Assembly: GCF_963677685.1 (NCBI RefSeq)
Contig: NZ_OY782186.1
Coordinates: 558,001-622,000, forward strand
Length of the DNA stretch: 64,000 nucleotides
Source of the DNA: an uncultured Bacteroides sp.
GTDB lineage: Bacteria > Bacteroidota > Bacteroidia > Bacteroidales > Bacteroidaceae
Direction: 5' to 3'
Shown here: positions 26,958-35,794 of the stretch, in pieces
How positions within the stretch are numbered: the first letter of the stretch is position 1
Layout of the letters: every line of letters begins with the position of its first letter
Notes under the pieces: model-generated
The model's input: the letters and a program-made list of their open reading frames with translations, nothing else
What the model was told of the DNA's origin: nothing
Database searches by the model: none
Translations under genes and position numbers: made by a program

Positions 26958-28157
26958 ATGAAAATATTAGTACTGAACTGCGGAAGTTCATCTATCAAGT
27001 ACAAGCTGTTCGATATGGCCAGCAAGAGCGTAATGGCTCAGGGAGGAATTGAGAGGATTGCCTTGCAAGGTTCTTTTTTGAAACATACATTACCTAATGG
27101 TGAGAAAGTTGTTCTTAACCGTGAAGTACCGGAGCATACCGTAGGTATTGAGTTTATTCTGAAAACCTTGACAAGTGAAGAGTATGGTTGTATTAAATCT
27201 CTTGATGAGATCACGGCTGTAGGACATCGTGTTGTACACGGCGGTGAGAAATTTAACTCATCTGTATTAATCACTAAAGAGGTTATAGAAGAGATCGTAC
27301 AATGCTCAGATTTGGCACCTTTGCATAACCATGCAAACTTAAAAGGTATTTATACTATTGAAAAGTTATTGCCTAAAGTTCCTCAAATCGCCGTCTTCGA
27401 TACAGCTTTCCATCAGACAATGCCCGATTATGCTTATATGTATGCACTTCCTTATGAATACTATACTAAATATGCTATTCGTCGTTATGGCTTTCATGGA
27501 ACAAGTCATAGATATGTATCGGCTCGTGTATGTGAGTTCTTAGGTGTAAATCCTGTCGGACAACGTATTATTACTTGCCATATTGGTAACGGAGGGTCTA
27601 TCACTGCGGTGAAAGATGGTAAATCTATTGATACTTCAATGGGGCTTACTCCTGTTGAAGGTTTGATGATGGGAACTCGGGTAGGAGATATTGACGCAGG
27701 TGCTTTGACTTTTATTATGGAAAAAGAGGGACTGGATGCTTCTGGCCTTTGTGATTTGGTAAATAAGAAAAGTGGAGTTCTTGGTATTTTTGAAGTTTCT
27801 TATGATATGCGTGAGCTGGAAGATGCGGTAGCCAGAAAAGAAGAACGTGCCCTATTGGCCGAGAATATGTATTTTTATCGTATTAAGAAATATATCGGAG
27901 CATATGCTGCAGCTCTTGGTGGTGTTGATATTATCGTCTTTACCGGTGGTGTAGGAGAGAATCAGACAACATGCCGTTCAGGTGTTTGTGCGGGACTTGA
28001 ATATATGGGGGTTGAGATTGATCTTGAATGCAATGCTAAGATTCGTGGTAAAGAGACTGTTATCAGTACTCCTGATTCAAAGGTGAAGGTGGTCGTGATT
28101 CCTACTGATGAGGAATTTATGATTGCTTCTGATGCGATGGCCATTTTGAGTAAGTAA
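26958..28157 (+). CDS. ackA: Acetate kinase
   Basis: AckA transfers the phosphoryl group from acetyl phosphate to ADP, giving acetate and ATP. The 399-residue protein has the first family signature VLNCGSSSIKYKL at 4-16, VFDTAFHQTMP, RRYGFHGTSHRYV, and TCHIGNGGSITAVKDGKS. It is the second gene of the pta-ackA operon and ends at a strong convergent terminator. Confidence 0.97.
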   Translation: MKILVLNCGSSSIKYKLFDMASKSVMAQGGIERIALQGSFLKHTLPNGEKVVLNREVPEHTVGIEFILKTLTSEEYGCIKSLDEITAVGHRVVHGGEKFNSSVLITKEVIEEIVQCSDLAPLHNHANLKGIYTIEKLLPKVPQIAVFDTAFHQTMPDYAYMYALPYEYYTKYAIRRYGFHGTSHRYVSARVCEFLGVNPVGQRIITCHIGNGGSITAVKDGKSIDTSMGLTPVEGLMMGTRVGDIDAGALTFIMEKEGLDASGLCDLVNKKSGVLGIFEVSYDMRELEDAVARKEERALLAENMYFYRIKKYIGAYAAALGGVDIIVFTGGVGENQTTCRSGVCAGLEYMGVEIDLECNAKIRGKETVISTPDSKVKVVVIPTDEEFMIASDAMAILSK

Positions 28158-28241
28158 CTTCTGCTTTCATAATGGTAAGAAGAGTTTAAAAGCTAAGATC
28201 TGATGATTAGATACAGATAATTATTTAGTCGACTTAGCAAT

Positions 28242-28287
28242 AAAAAAAGCATCATTTTAACCCTTGGGTTAAAATGATGCTTTTTTT
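28242..28287. terminator. Bidirectional terminator between ackA and the betaine operon
   Basis: Perfect 22-bp arms (28242-28263 and 28266-28287) with a 2-base centre; the arms begin with seven A and end with seven T, so the structure can stop transcription from both convergent units. Confidence 0.9.
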
Positions 28288-28327
28288 ATGATGGTTGTAA
28301 AAGAACTCTTTTACAATAGTAAGATTT

Positions 28328-29182
28328 TTACTTTTCTGTCTTTGTCCAAGACTCTACAAGAGATGAGTGTTTCTTTATCCATTCTTTTGCGCCATCATCT
28401 TCATTCGTTTTAGAATTTTCAATTTCCGCCATCAGGCTGCTTATCTCTTCGTTGTTCAATTTAATCTTTTTCAAGATATTTGCTGCTTCAGGATTCTTTT
28501 CTGAAAAACCCTTCCAAGCAATAACTTCAAGTTTTTCAGTTTCACCATAGATACCTTTGGGGTCTTTTAATATTTTCAGATCAAAACGGTTAAACATCCA
28601 GTGAGGAGTCCATCCGGTTACAACGACCCATTCTTTTTTATCAATAGCTTTCTTTAAGGAAGCAGTCATAGCTGGTCCACTTGAAGTTTGCAATTCAAAA
28701 TCCAATTTGTATTCTTTAATGGCTTTAGTGGTGGCTCTCATGATTCCTGCTCCTGCATCAATACCAACGATTTTTTTGTCAAATTTTGCTTTGTATTGAT
28801 TCAATTCATCTATTGAGTTGGCGGTAACGTAATCAGGAACAACCAAACCGATACGTGCTTCATTATAAACGGTTCCTAGCTCTTCTAACTTATCACCATA
28901 TTGATCCATATAATCTTTCATGGTAACAGGTAGCCAAGTATCTAAAAATACATCCGCCTTTTTGCGCGACAGTGATGCAAATACAGGAGCTAAATCAGCA
29001 TTCATCAATTTTACTTCATATCCTTGATCTTCCAAAACAACTTTAGCCAAATGAGTGATGGCAATGCCTTCTGACCAGTTAACATAAGCGATGCTTATTG
29101 ATTTCTTATTTCCTTTTCCTTGTCCGCAGGCACCTAAAAGTAGGACTGCTGCGAAGAGTGTAAGTAGGGTTTTAAATTTCAT
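28328..29182 (-). CDS. opuAC: Glycine betaine-type ABC transporter substrate-binding lipoprotein
   Basis: The 284-residue protein has a lipoprotein signal (...VLLLGAC, Cys19) and an OpuAC domain: SIAYVNWSEGIAITHLAKVVLEDQGYEVKL at about 30-59 holds the Trp of the quaternary-amine binding site, and TGWTPHWMFNRFDLK supplies further aromatic residues. It captures betaine, carnitine, choline or a similar quaternary amine and passes it to the OpuAB/AA pair encoded just upstream in the same operon. The exact ligand is not determined. Confidence 0.9.
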   Translation of the reverse strand: MKFKTLLTLFAAVLLLGACGQGKGNKKSISIAYVNWSEGIAITHLAKVVLEDQGYEVKLMNADLAPVFASLSRKKADVFLDTWLPVTMKDYMDQYGDKLEELGTVYNEARIGLVVPDYVTANSIDELNQYKAKFDKKIVGIDAGAGIMRATTKAIKEYKLDFELQTSSGPAMTASLKKAIDKKEWVVVTGWTPHWMFNRFDLKILKDPKGIYGETEKLEVIAWKGFSEKNPEAANILKKIKLNNEEISSLMAEIENSKTNEDDGAKEWIKKHSSLVESWTKTEK

Positions 29183-29204
29183 TCTTTATTATTTTATAGA
29201 TTAA

Positions 29205-30023
29205 TTATTTTTTTTGTTGAGCAATTCCCTGTGTGATGCGGTCAAGCACAATAGCTAAAATGACAACTGCGATACCACCTTCAAAGCCCAGACCTATTTT
29301 CATCTGTGTAATTCCTTTTAATACGATTTCTCCAAGTCCCCCGGCCGAGATCATGGCAGCGATAACTACCATGGACAATGACATCATGATTGTCTGATTT
29401 ACTCCGGTAAGGATTGTCGGCAAGGCAAGAGGTAACTGTACCTTATACAACATTTGCAGAGGAGTAGCTCCAAACGCACGTGATGCTTCGATAATGTTTT
29501 CCGGCACTTGGCGAATTCCGAGGCTGGTAAGTCTGACTACAGGAGGCATTGCAAAGATGATAGTAGCAAATGCACCCGGAACAGTTCCCAAGCCAAAGAA
29601 TAGTACGGCAGGTATCAGATAGACAAAAGCAGGCATAGTCTGCATCAAATCTAGTATCGGGCGTAAAATCTTATTGCAATTGTCGCTATGTGCTGCCCAT
29701 ATTCCTAAAGGAATACCTATCAATAGCGCAATGGTAGTTGAGGATAAAACTAAAGCAAGTGTTTGCATCGTCTCTTCCCAAAAGCCCATTTGATGGATCA
29801 ATACTAATCCTAGCAAGGTGAATATACCTATTCCTTTTCCTGATTTGAACCAAGCTAAAATACTGACTAACAAAATAATTACGTAAAACGGAACGATGTT
29901 AAGTACATGTTGAAATCCATCGATAAAATTACCTATTCCATAATTCAACGAGTCAAAAAATGGTGAGAAATTATCTGTAAGCCAATTAATGGCAGATTCA
30001 ATATATTGTCCTATATTTATCAT
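29205..30023 (-). CDS. opuAB: Glycine betaine-type ABC transporter permease
   Basis: The 272-residue permease belongs to the ProW/OpuAB class. About six membrane helices are visible, with the EAA loop EASRAFGATPLQMLYKVQLPLALPTI that docks the ATPase. Its start overlaps the stop of the ATPase gene by four bases (ATGA). It forms the inner-membrane channel for the substrate delivered by the lipoprotein encoded 22 bp downstream. Confidence 0.94.
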   Translation of the reverse strand: MINIGQYIESAINWLTDNFSPFFDSLNYGIGNFIDGFQHVLNIVPFYVIILLVSILAWFKSGKGIGIFTLLGLVLIHQMGFWEETMQTLALVLSSTTIALLIGIPLGIWAAHSDNCNKILRPILDLMQTMPAFVYLIPAVLFFGLGTVPGAFATIIFAMPPVVRLTSLGIRQVPENIIEASRAFGATPLQMLYKVQLPLALPTILTGVNQTIMMSLSMVVIAAMISAGGLGEIVLKGITQMKIGLGFEGGIAVVILAIVLDRITQGIAQQKK

Positions 30024-31246
30024 AAGTCTACAGCTTTTTGAATGATTTCATTGATTTCTGTCTTATCTTTTCCGGTCATCTCAATCACGACAGAAGCGAG
30101 AGGGACTATACCTTGAAACTCTTTCTCTTCGTTTACCACGTAGATATGAGAGTTGGTGCGAGTCATTAGTGGGAGGATATCCTCTATTTTGGTATCAGGC
30201 AATACGGAATGAACTTCTGGATTAATAGCTGTCTCTAAGCTTCTGAGTCCTGCTCTTCTTAGCTCAATAACTTTATTCAGAGTGATTGAACCAAGTAAGA
30301 TGTTTTTTTCGTCGATAACAGGAAGTACAGTTAAGTCTTTTTCCTTCATCTTTCGTATCAGCGCTTCGGGACCTTCTTTGCGTATACGAGCTACCGTTGG
30401 TTTGCTTATAAGAATAGAGGCCGCTGTGATAATCTTCGAACGATCTACATTCTCTATAAATCGTGAAACATAATCATCGGCAGGTTCAGTAAGGATCTCC
30501 TCGGAGGTACCTGTCTGTACTATCTCACCATCTTTCATGATAGCAATTCTATCGCCAAGCTTAATTGCTTCGTCTAAGTCATGCGTGATAAAGATGATTG
30601 TCTTCTTCATCTTTTCCTGCAAATCCAAAAGCTCATCTTGCATCTGAACCCTTATAAGAGGATCAAGTGCTGAGAAAGCTTCGTCCATGAGTAGCACTTC
30701 CGGATCATTAGCCAAAGCTCTTGCCAATCCTACACGTTGTTGCATACCGCCCGATAGTTCTCCTACCATTTGATTTTCATAGCCTTTAAGACCTACAAGT
30801 TGCATGCTGTTCATGGCCTTTTCTTCTCTAATCTCTTTTTTTACTCCTTGTAGCTCAAGTCCGAAAGAGATATTGCTTAAAACGGATCGATGAGGCAGTA
30901 GTCCGAAACTTTGGAAAACCATAGACATCTCTTGTCGGCGTATTTGCAGCAATTCTTTGTCAGATGCTTTAGATATGTCAGTTCCGTTTATGATAATTTC
31001 TCCGGAAGTCGGATTTATTAAACGGTTAATACATCTAAGTAAGGTTGATTTTCCACTACCGGATAATCCCATGATAACGAAAATTTCTCCTTCATTGATT
31101 GAGAGCGTGGCATCTTTAACGGCCACAGTGCATCCGGTAGACTTTAGTATCTCGCTTTTATTCTTGCCTCCTTTTAGAAGCTTTAGCGCTTTTTGCTTGT
31201 CGCTACCAAAAATTAGATGTAGGTTTTTAATTTCTATTTTACTCAT
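30020..31246 (-). CDS. opuAA: Glycine betaine-type ABC transporter ATPase with CBS domains
   Basis: The 408-residue ATPase powers the betaine importer. Walker A GLSGSGKST is at about 60-68, the signature LSGGMQQR and Walker B VLLMDEAFSALDP follow, and two C-terminal CBS domains (about 275-400) begin at RSKIITAASILISKPTVARI. In OpuA such CBS domains sense ionic strength and bind c-di-AMP; a CdaA is encoded at 18.8 kb in this window. I start it at the ATG at 31246; a GTG lies one codon earlier. Confidence 0.94.
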   Translation of the reverse strand: MSKIEIKNLHLIFGSDKQKALKLLKGGKNKSEILKSTGCTVAVKDATLSINEGEIFVIMGLSGSGKSTLLRCINRLINPTSGEIIINGTDISKASDKELLQIRRQEMSMVFQSFGLLPHRSVLSNISFGLELQGVKKEIREEKAMNSMQLVGLKGYENQMVGELSGGMQQRVGLARALANDPEVLLMDEAFSALDPLIRVQMQDELLDLQEKMKKTIIFITHDLDEAIKLGDRIAIMKDGEIVQTGTSEEILTEPADDYVSRFIENVDRSKIITAASILISKPTVARIRKEGPEALIRKMKEKDLTVLPVIDEKNILLGSITLNKVIELRRAGLRSLETAINPEVHSVLPDTKIEDILPLMTRTNSHIYVVNEEKEFQGIVPLASVVIEMTGKDKTEINEIIQKAVDL

Positions 31247-31264
31247 CACTGATTGTTTATTGAG

Positions 31265-32404
31265 TTAAAAATAATATCCCATGTTTATATTAAATCGAGC
31301 ATTCCACTTGCTAGAAGGAGAACCTGCGGCAAAAGCTTCATTCCATTCGCTACCTAACCAAGCATGATTCTTGCCCAAAGCATAATCTACATAGGTGTAA
31401 ACTGGCCCCATACTTAACATACAGCCTGTGACATTCTGATAACTATCTTTAAACTCTTTGTTGTGTTTGTCGAACATGCTAAAGTCATTGTAGAATCGTA
31501 TGCTTTGCAAAAGAGCATTTTTGATAGGAAGGGTATAGGACAAAGAGGCTAAATATGTTTCTCCTCGAGAGGCAACATTATATAATGCTCCGTAGGCAGC
31601 CATGGCTACCATATTGTTTGATACACCTTCTTTGTTGTGAGGTTTTTTGTTGAAATTAGAATATTGAGCTTTTAAGTTCCATCTTTTATAAGTAGCTTCG
31701 TAATGAGCTGCAAATGCATAATGGCTACCCATTTCTTCGGTATCGATATTATATAAACCTCCATACATTCCCGATAAACCAACTTGTTGCTGTATGCTAT
31801 TCCCAAAATGATAGACAACGCGTGCATTTACTTGGTTTGTTTCTTTGTTTCTGCCTCCTACATCGTAGCCATAACGACTGGTAGTGGACTCAGAGGTTGA
31901 ACCAAATTCGGTGACGTCTGCATTCTTAAAGAAAGCAAGAGCCAAATCCCATTTCTTAGTGCTATACAGGTACTTAATACCCATGTCAGCATCATCTTCC
32001 AAACCTAAATAATAGTTGATATTGAAGAAATAACTATTAGAAGTATAGGGTAATAGTCCAAAAGGCAATCCGGTGAGTCCTACTTGTATTTGGTTATGGT
32101 CATCGAATTTATATCCGGCCCATCCATGCTTCAACATTCCTCCTCCGGAAGATTTTGAATAAAAGCGGTATTCTGCGTTGAGTAATAACTTTTTGTAAGT
32201 ACTATTTACATTGATGCGAAAAACGTCAAATCCCCATTGACCGCCTTGTTTTCTGTTGCTTGGTTTCCAATCTGAATAATTGTAATTGAACCTTAGGGCA
32301 CCACCAAGTTCTGTTTTTACTTTTTCTTGTCCTGAAACTTGTAAAGACGTAGCAATTCCCGCCACGCACAAAAATAAAGAAATTAATCTTTCTTTATAAT
32401 TCAT
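31265..32404 (-). CDS. Outer-membrane beta-barrel (porin-like) of the betaine operon
   Basis: The 379-residue protein has a signal peptide ending near LQVSGQ and then alternating amphipathic strands through to the terminal GYYF, with the C-terminal aromatic typical of outer-membrane barrels. Phrases such as DVFRINVNSTYKKLLLNAEYRFY recall OprO/OprP-like porins. It is the first gene of the operon, 18 bp before the ATPase gene, so it probably lets the same osmolyte cross the outer membrane. I know no specific family name with certainty. Confidence 0.72.
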   Translation of the reverse strand: MNYKERLISLFLCVAGIATSLQVSGQEKVKTELGGALRFNYNYSDWKPSNRKQGGQWGFDVFRINVNSTYKKLLLNAEYRFYSKSSGGGMLKHGWAGYKFDDHNQIQVGLTGLPFGLLPYTSNSYFFNINYYLGLEDDADMGIKYLYSTKKWDLALAFFKNADVTEFGSTSESTTSRYGYDVGGRNKETNQVNARVVYHFGNSIQQQVGLSGMYGGLYNIDTEEMGSHYAFAAHYEATYKRWNLKAQYSNFNKKPHNKEGVSNNMVAMAAYGALYNVASRGETYLASLSYTLPIKNALLQSIRFYNDFSMFDKHNKEFKDSYQNVTGCMLSMGPVYTYVDYALGKNHAWLGSEWNEAFAAGSPSSKWNARFNINMGYYF

Positions 32405-32498
32405 AAAGTGTTGATTTTAAATCGGAAAGTATCAATTAATTGATCAGCTTTTCGGGAGAATATTCTTCTTCTCCAATTCCGATATGTTAATAAATAAA

Positions 32499-32608
32499 TA
32501 AAAGCAGGCGAATGTAGTTTATTTGACAAACAGGTCGAAGAATCGCTGTTCTTTATAATCACAGAATAACAAAAAAATACTTCCCTTATAGGAAGCAAAC
32601 CTGCTTTT
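32499..32608 (-). promoter_or_regulatory. Structured 5' leader of the betaine operon
   Basis: On the minus strand AAAAGCAGG (32600-32608) can pair with CCTGCTTTT (32500-32508), enclosing a small hairpin CTTCC/GGAAG followed by TATTTTTTTG. The hairpin plus U-run looks like a weak terminator inside the leader, so attenuation is possible. I match it to no known riboswitch class. Confidence 0.35.
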
Positions 32609-32626
32609 TACTGTGATTTCTAGTTG

Positions 32627-32658
32627 CAAAGTTAAATAAAAAGAATCTTAAAACCAAA
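32627..32658 (-). promoter_or_regulatory. Promoter of the betaine operon
   Basis: The minus strand reads TTTG (32655-32658), a 20-bp spacer, then TAACTTTG (32627-32634), an exact match to the Bacteroidetes consensus. Transcription would start about 215 bases before the porin gene. Confidence 0.75.
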
Positions 32659-32806
32659 TAAAATAGAGACTTATGCTCGTTTTTAACGAAGTTGTAATAT
32701 CTGATCGTTTAAATAATCTTTCTGTAATGCTTTGATTATCAGCTTTTAACTCCTTTTGCTACTATGCTTCCAGTTTCTCCTTATATGGAATATTAACAGT
32801 TAAATG

Positions 32807-32839
32807 ATTGTCTTCAAGCACAAAGCTTTTATCTTTGTC
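32807..32839 (+). promoter_or_regulatory. Promoter of the alkaline phosphatase gene
   Basis: ATTG at 32807-32810, a 21-bp spacer and TATCTTTG at 32832-32839. Only the first base of the -33 element deviates. It lies 24 bp before the start codon. Confidence 0.65.
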
Positions 32840-32863
32840 TCAATGAATTAATTTAATTATAAT

Positions 32864-34276
32864 ATGATAATCATGAGACGATTCGCTTATGCTTTGCTTT
32901 TTGTTCTGGTTTCGAGTGTGACTTTCGCACATGGTCAGGCAAAATATGTATTTTTCTTCATTGGAGATGGAATGGGAGTTAACCAAGTAAACGGCACGGA
33001 AATGTTTTTGGCCGAAAAGGACGGACGAATTGGGGTCGCTCCTCTTCTTTTTACTCAATTTCCTGCAGTGGGTATGGTTACCACTTTTTCGGGAACAAAT
33101 TCTGTTACTGATTCATCTGCTGCCGGTACTGCACTTTCAACGGGAACAAAAACTTATAATGGAGCTATAGCTCTTGATATTGATGGAAAAAAACTGACCA
33201 CGGTGGCCGAAAGGGCTAAGATGGCAGGCAATAAAGTGGGTGTAGCTACTACGGTAAGTATTGATCATGCCACTCCTGCTGTGTTTTATGCACATCAACC
33301 TAAACGTTACATGTATTATGAAATAGCTACGGATCTCCCTAAATCAGGGTTCGATTTTTTTGCGGGCTCCGGATTTCTTAAGCCAAATCAAACGATTGAT
33401 AAAAAGGAAGCACCTAGTGTATTCCCAATGTTCAGCAAGGCCGGTTATACCGTTATTAAAGGTTTTGACCATTTTAAAGAGCAAGCTGCTTCTGCAAAGA
33501 AAGTTATTTTAATGCCTAAAGAAGGTTCTAGTGAGGTGTCATTGCCTTATGCTATTGATCAAAAAGCAGGTGATTTGAATTTAGCTCAGATTACGGAAGC
33601 TGCCATTTCTGTTTTGACAAAAAACAATAAGAAGGGCTTTTTCGTAATGTTAGAAGGGGGTAAGATTGACTGGGCCTGCCATAACAATGATGCGGCAACG
33701 GCTTTTAATGAAGTAGTTGACTTGGATAACGCTGTGAAAGTGGCTTATGAATTTTACAAAAAACATCCTAAAGAAACATTGATTGTTCTCACTGCTGACC
33801 ATGAAACAGGTGGCATTGGCTTGGGAACAGGTAAGATGGAGCTTCACTTGAAGGCGCTTCAAAATCAAAAAGTGTCTGAAGAGGTTCTTTCTTCTGAAAT
33901 TAGTGCTTTGCGCAAGTCAAAACAAAACAGTGTCTCTTGGGATGATATTAAGAGTCTTCTTTCAGAGAAGATGGGCTTTTGGACAAAATTGCCTATTTCT
34001 TGGGAACAGGAGAAGAAGTTGCGTGATGAATATGAAAATTCTTTCGTGAAGAATAAAGTTGTATTTGAGAAGAGTGAATATGCAGAAAGCGAACCTCTTG
34101 CTGCAAAAGCGAAGGAGGTAATGGACGAGATAGCAATGGTTGGCTGGGTTAGCGGAAACCATACGGCTGGTTATGTTCCTGTTTATGCTATAGGTGCTGG
34201 TGCTGATCTGTTTATTGGCAAAATGGATAATACGGACATCCCTAAACGAATAGCTAAGGCTGCCGGTTATAAATAG
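32864..34276 (+). CDS. Secreted alkaline phosphatase (PhoA family)
   Basis: This exported zinc/magnesium phosphomonoesterase releases phosphate from organic esters. A signal peptide (FAYALLFVLVSSVTFAHG) is followed by metal ligands in FFIGDGMG at 31-38, the nucleophile in VTDSSAAGTALSTG (Ser84 aligns with Ser102 of E. coli PhoA), LEGGKIDWACHNNDA, and TADHETGG. The 470-residue length is normal. Translation may begin at 32864 or at the ATG three codons later. No Pho-type operator is recognisable. Confidence 0.92.
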   Translation: MIIMRRFAYALLFVLVSSVTFAHGQAKYVFFFIGDGMGVNQVNGTEMFLAEKDGRIGVAPLLFTQFPAVGMVTTFSGTNSVTDSSAAGTALSTGTKTYNGAIALDIDGKKLTTVAERAKMAGNKVGVATTVSIDHATPAVFYAHQPKRYMYYEIATDLPKSGFDFFAGSGFLKPNQTIDKKEAPSVFPMFSKAGYTVIKGFDHFKEQAASAKKVILMPKEGSSEVSLPYAIDQKAGDLNLAQITEAAISVLTKNNKKGFFVMLEGGKIDWACHNNDAATAFNEVVDLDNAVKVAYEFYKKHPKETLIVLTADHETGGIGLGTGKMELHLKALQNQKVSEEVLSSEISALRKSKQNSVSWDDIKSLLSEKMGFWTKLPISWEQEKKLRDEYENSFVKNKVVFEKSEYAESEPLAAKAKEVMDEIAMVGWVSGNHTAGYVPVYAIGAGADLFIGKMDNTDIPKRIAKAAGYK

Positions 34277-34330
34277 TAATTCAATCAAATTTCATATAGA
34301 CTAGAGATCGTTTTACGATTATAGTCTCTT

Positions 34331-34372
34331 CAGTCCCCACGTGGAGTCCCGTCGGTCTCCACGTGGGGACTG
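34331..34372. repeat. GC-rich inverted repeat with 16-bp perfect arms
   Basis: CAGTCCCCACGTGGAG (34331-34346) and its exact complement (34357-34372) flank a 10-base loop; each arm contains the small palindrome CCACGTGG. It follows the phosphatase stop by 54 bp. It could terminate that transcript, although only a short T-rich run follows, or be a dispersed palindromic element. Confidence 0.7.
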
Positions 34373-34584
34373 TTCGTTTTGCATGCGGGGAACGAGGAGA
34401 TGTTCTGATGTAAATGCCTTGTTGTAGCCTTGGAATAGAGATAAAGAAGGGGTGCTTTTCAGTTATTGCTTGCGTTAATGGTTTTAGTTTCTATTGCGCT
34501 TTGTTTTTAAGATAAATGCAATGCTCTTTTTATTTAAGGCAAAAATGCCTGAGAAAGATTTATGTTGAAATAGTTGTATATAAA

Positions 34585-34623
34585 AATAGCCTTAAATGCT
34601 TCGTTTGGGCATTTAAGGCTATT
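34585..34623 (-). terminator. Terminator after lpxH
   Basis: Perfect 15-bp arms AATAGCCTTAAATGC and complement (34585-34599, 34609-34623) with a 9-base loop. On the minus strand a TTTTT run follows, 56 bp after the lpxH stop. Confidence 0.8.
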
Positions 34624-34678
34624 ATATATTGTGAGAATAATTTGTTTATTTCACGTCAAACAGAAATGTTTATTATTT

Positions 34679-35443
34679 TTATACCTCAGATTCTCCTTCG
34701 ATATACTCTTCCAAGAGCAAATTTTCACCGTCGAAAACAGCATATGAGAAATAATTAATCCAATCTCCCAAAATAATGACGCGTGAAGAAACTTTGAGCA
34801 TCAAGTCGAGCATGATATGTCGATGTCCGTAGATAAAGAAATTTATGTTAGGATGTTCTTTAAGATATTCTTTGCTGAACAGCACTAGAAATTCTTTTTT
34901 CTCTCCCATATATTCTGGCTCTTTACCATCTGCTCGTTTCATGCGGCTATGTTTAGCCCAGGTTAGTCCCAACTCCATGCTCCAACGCGGGTGAATGGTT
35001 GAAAATAATCTTTGTAGCGTGCGGTTATGGAACATAGAACGCAAGAATTTAAACTTAGGGTCCGTATCTCCTAATCCGTCGCCGTGCGCTAGGTAGAACT
35101 CTTTTCCGTATATCTCTGTTGTTAGTGGTTTGGTGTGCAGGATCACTCCGCATTCCTTGCTTAGATAATCTCCGCACCAGATGTCATGATTACCGGTGAA
35201 GAAATGTACCTCTACGCCCATGTCGGTAAGTTCCGAGAGTTTACCCAGAAAACGAGTATAGCCTCTGGGTACTACGGTTTTGAACTCATACCAAAAGTCG
35301 AACATATCTCCCAAAAGATAAACAGCCGCCGCTTTATGCTTGATGCTATCAAGAAAGTTGACTAAGCGTCGCTCTTGTGTTCGTCCATGTTCTATGGCTC
35401 GAGATCCTAAATGGGCATCAGAGATAAAATAGACATTTTTCAT
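34679..35443 (-). CDS. lpxH: UDP-2,3-diacylglucosamine diphosphatase
   Basis: LpxH cleaves UDP-2,3-diacylglucosamine to lipid X in lipid A synthesis. The 254-residue calcineurin-like phosphoesterase has all metal motifs: SDAHLG at 8-13, LLGDMFDFWYE, GNHDIW, LAHGDGLG and FIYGHRH. The start overlaps the stop of the MIP18-like gene by four bases (ATGA), which suggests translational coupling within a radC/MIP18/lpxH unit, though no functional tie is evident. Confidence 0.93.
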   Translation of the reverse strand: MKNVYFISDAHLGSRAIEHGRTQERRLVNFLDSIKHKAAAVYLLGDMFDFWYEFKTVVPRGYTRFLGKLSELTDMGVEVHFFTGNHDIWCGDYLSKECGVILHTKPLTTEIYGKEFYLAHGDGLGDTDPKFKFLRSMFHNRTLQRLFSTIHPRWSMELGLTWAKHSRMKRADGKEPEYMGEKKEFLVLFSKEYLKEHPNINFFIYGHRHIMLDLMLKVSSRVIILGDWINYFSYAVFDGENLLLEEYIEGESEV

Positions 35444-35751
35444 AAGAATCCGAGTTCCAACTTTGCCTCTTCGCTCATCATATCTTTATCCCATTGTGGT
35501 TCAAAGACCAGATTAATGGTGACACTGGTTACCTCTTCGACTGATTCGACTCTCTGTTGCACATCTTCCATGATAAAATCCGCGGCGGGACAATTAGGGG
35601 CAGTCAGAGTCATATCGAGACTAACTGATCCGCTCTCTTCTACATCGATTCTGTAAATCAATCCGAGATCATATATGTTTACCGGAATTTCCGGGTCATA
35701 AACTGTTTTCAGTACTTCTACTATTTTTACTTCCGTTTCAAACTTGTCCAT
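35440..35751 (-). CDS. MIP18/DUF59-family iron-sulfur assembly factor
   Basis: Starting at the ATG at 35751 the protein is 103 residues (MDKFETEVKIVEVLKTVYDPEIPVN). DPEIPVNIYDLGLIY and the LTAPNCPAADFI segment with its conserved cysteine are the hallmark of the MIP18/SufT/PaaD-like family, which helps place or transfer iron-sulfur clusters. A longer frame would overlap the end of radC and begin with unrelated sequence. It is coupled to lpxH by a 4-base overlap. No suf genes adjoin. Confidence 0.88.
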   Translation of the reverse strand: MDKFETEVKIVEVLKTVYDPEIPVNIYDLGLIYRIDVEESGSVSLDMTLTAPNCPAADFIMEDVQQRVESVEEVTSVTINLVFEPQWDKDMMSEEAKLELGFL

Positions 35752-35794
35752 AAGAGTAAATTTGTTATTTCTGCAAAGATATGAATAAATTTTA

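Larger units (their letters stand above)
32405..32863. other. Divergent control region of the betaine operon and phosphatase gene
   Basis: This 459-bp region holds a strong minus-strand promoter (32627-32658), a leader of about 215 bases for the betaine operon with pairing elements at 32499-32608, and a plus-strand promoter (32807-32839) for the phosphatase. No coding frame is convincing. Confidence 0.65.
34277..34678. other. Intergenic region between the phosphatase and lpxH
   Basis: A 402-bp convergent region with a strong inverted repeat (34331-34372) and the lpxH-side terminator (34585-34623). Between them I see only AT-rich sequence with small hairpins and no gene. Confidence 0.6.
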
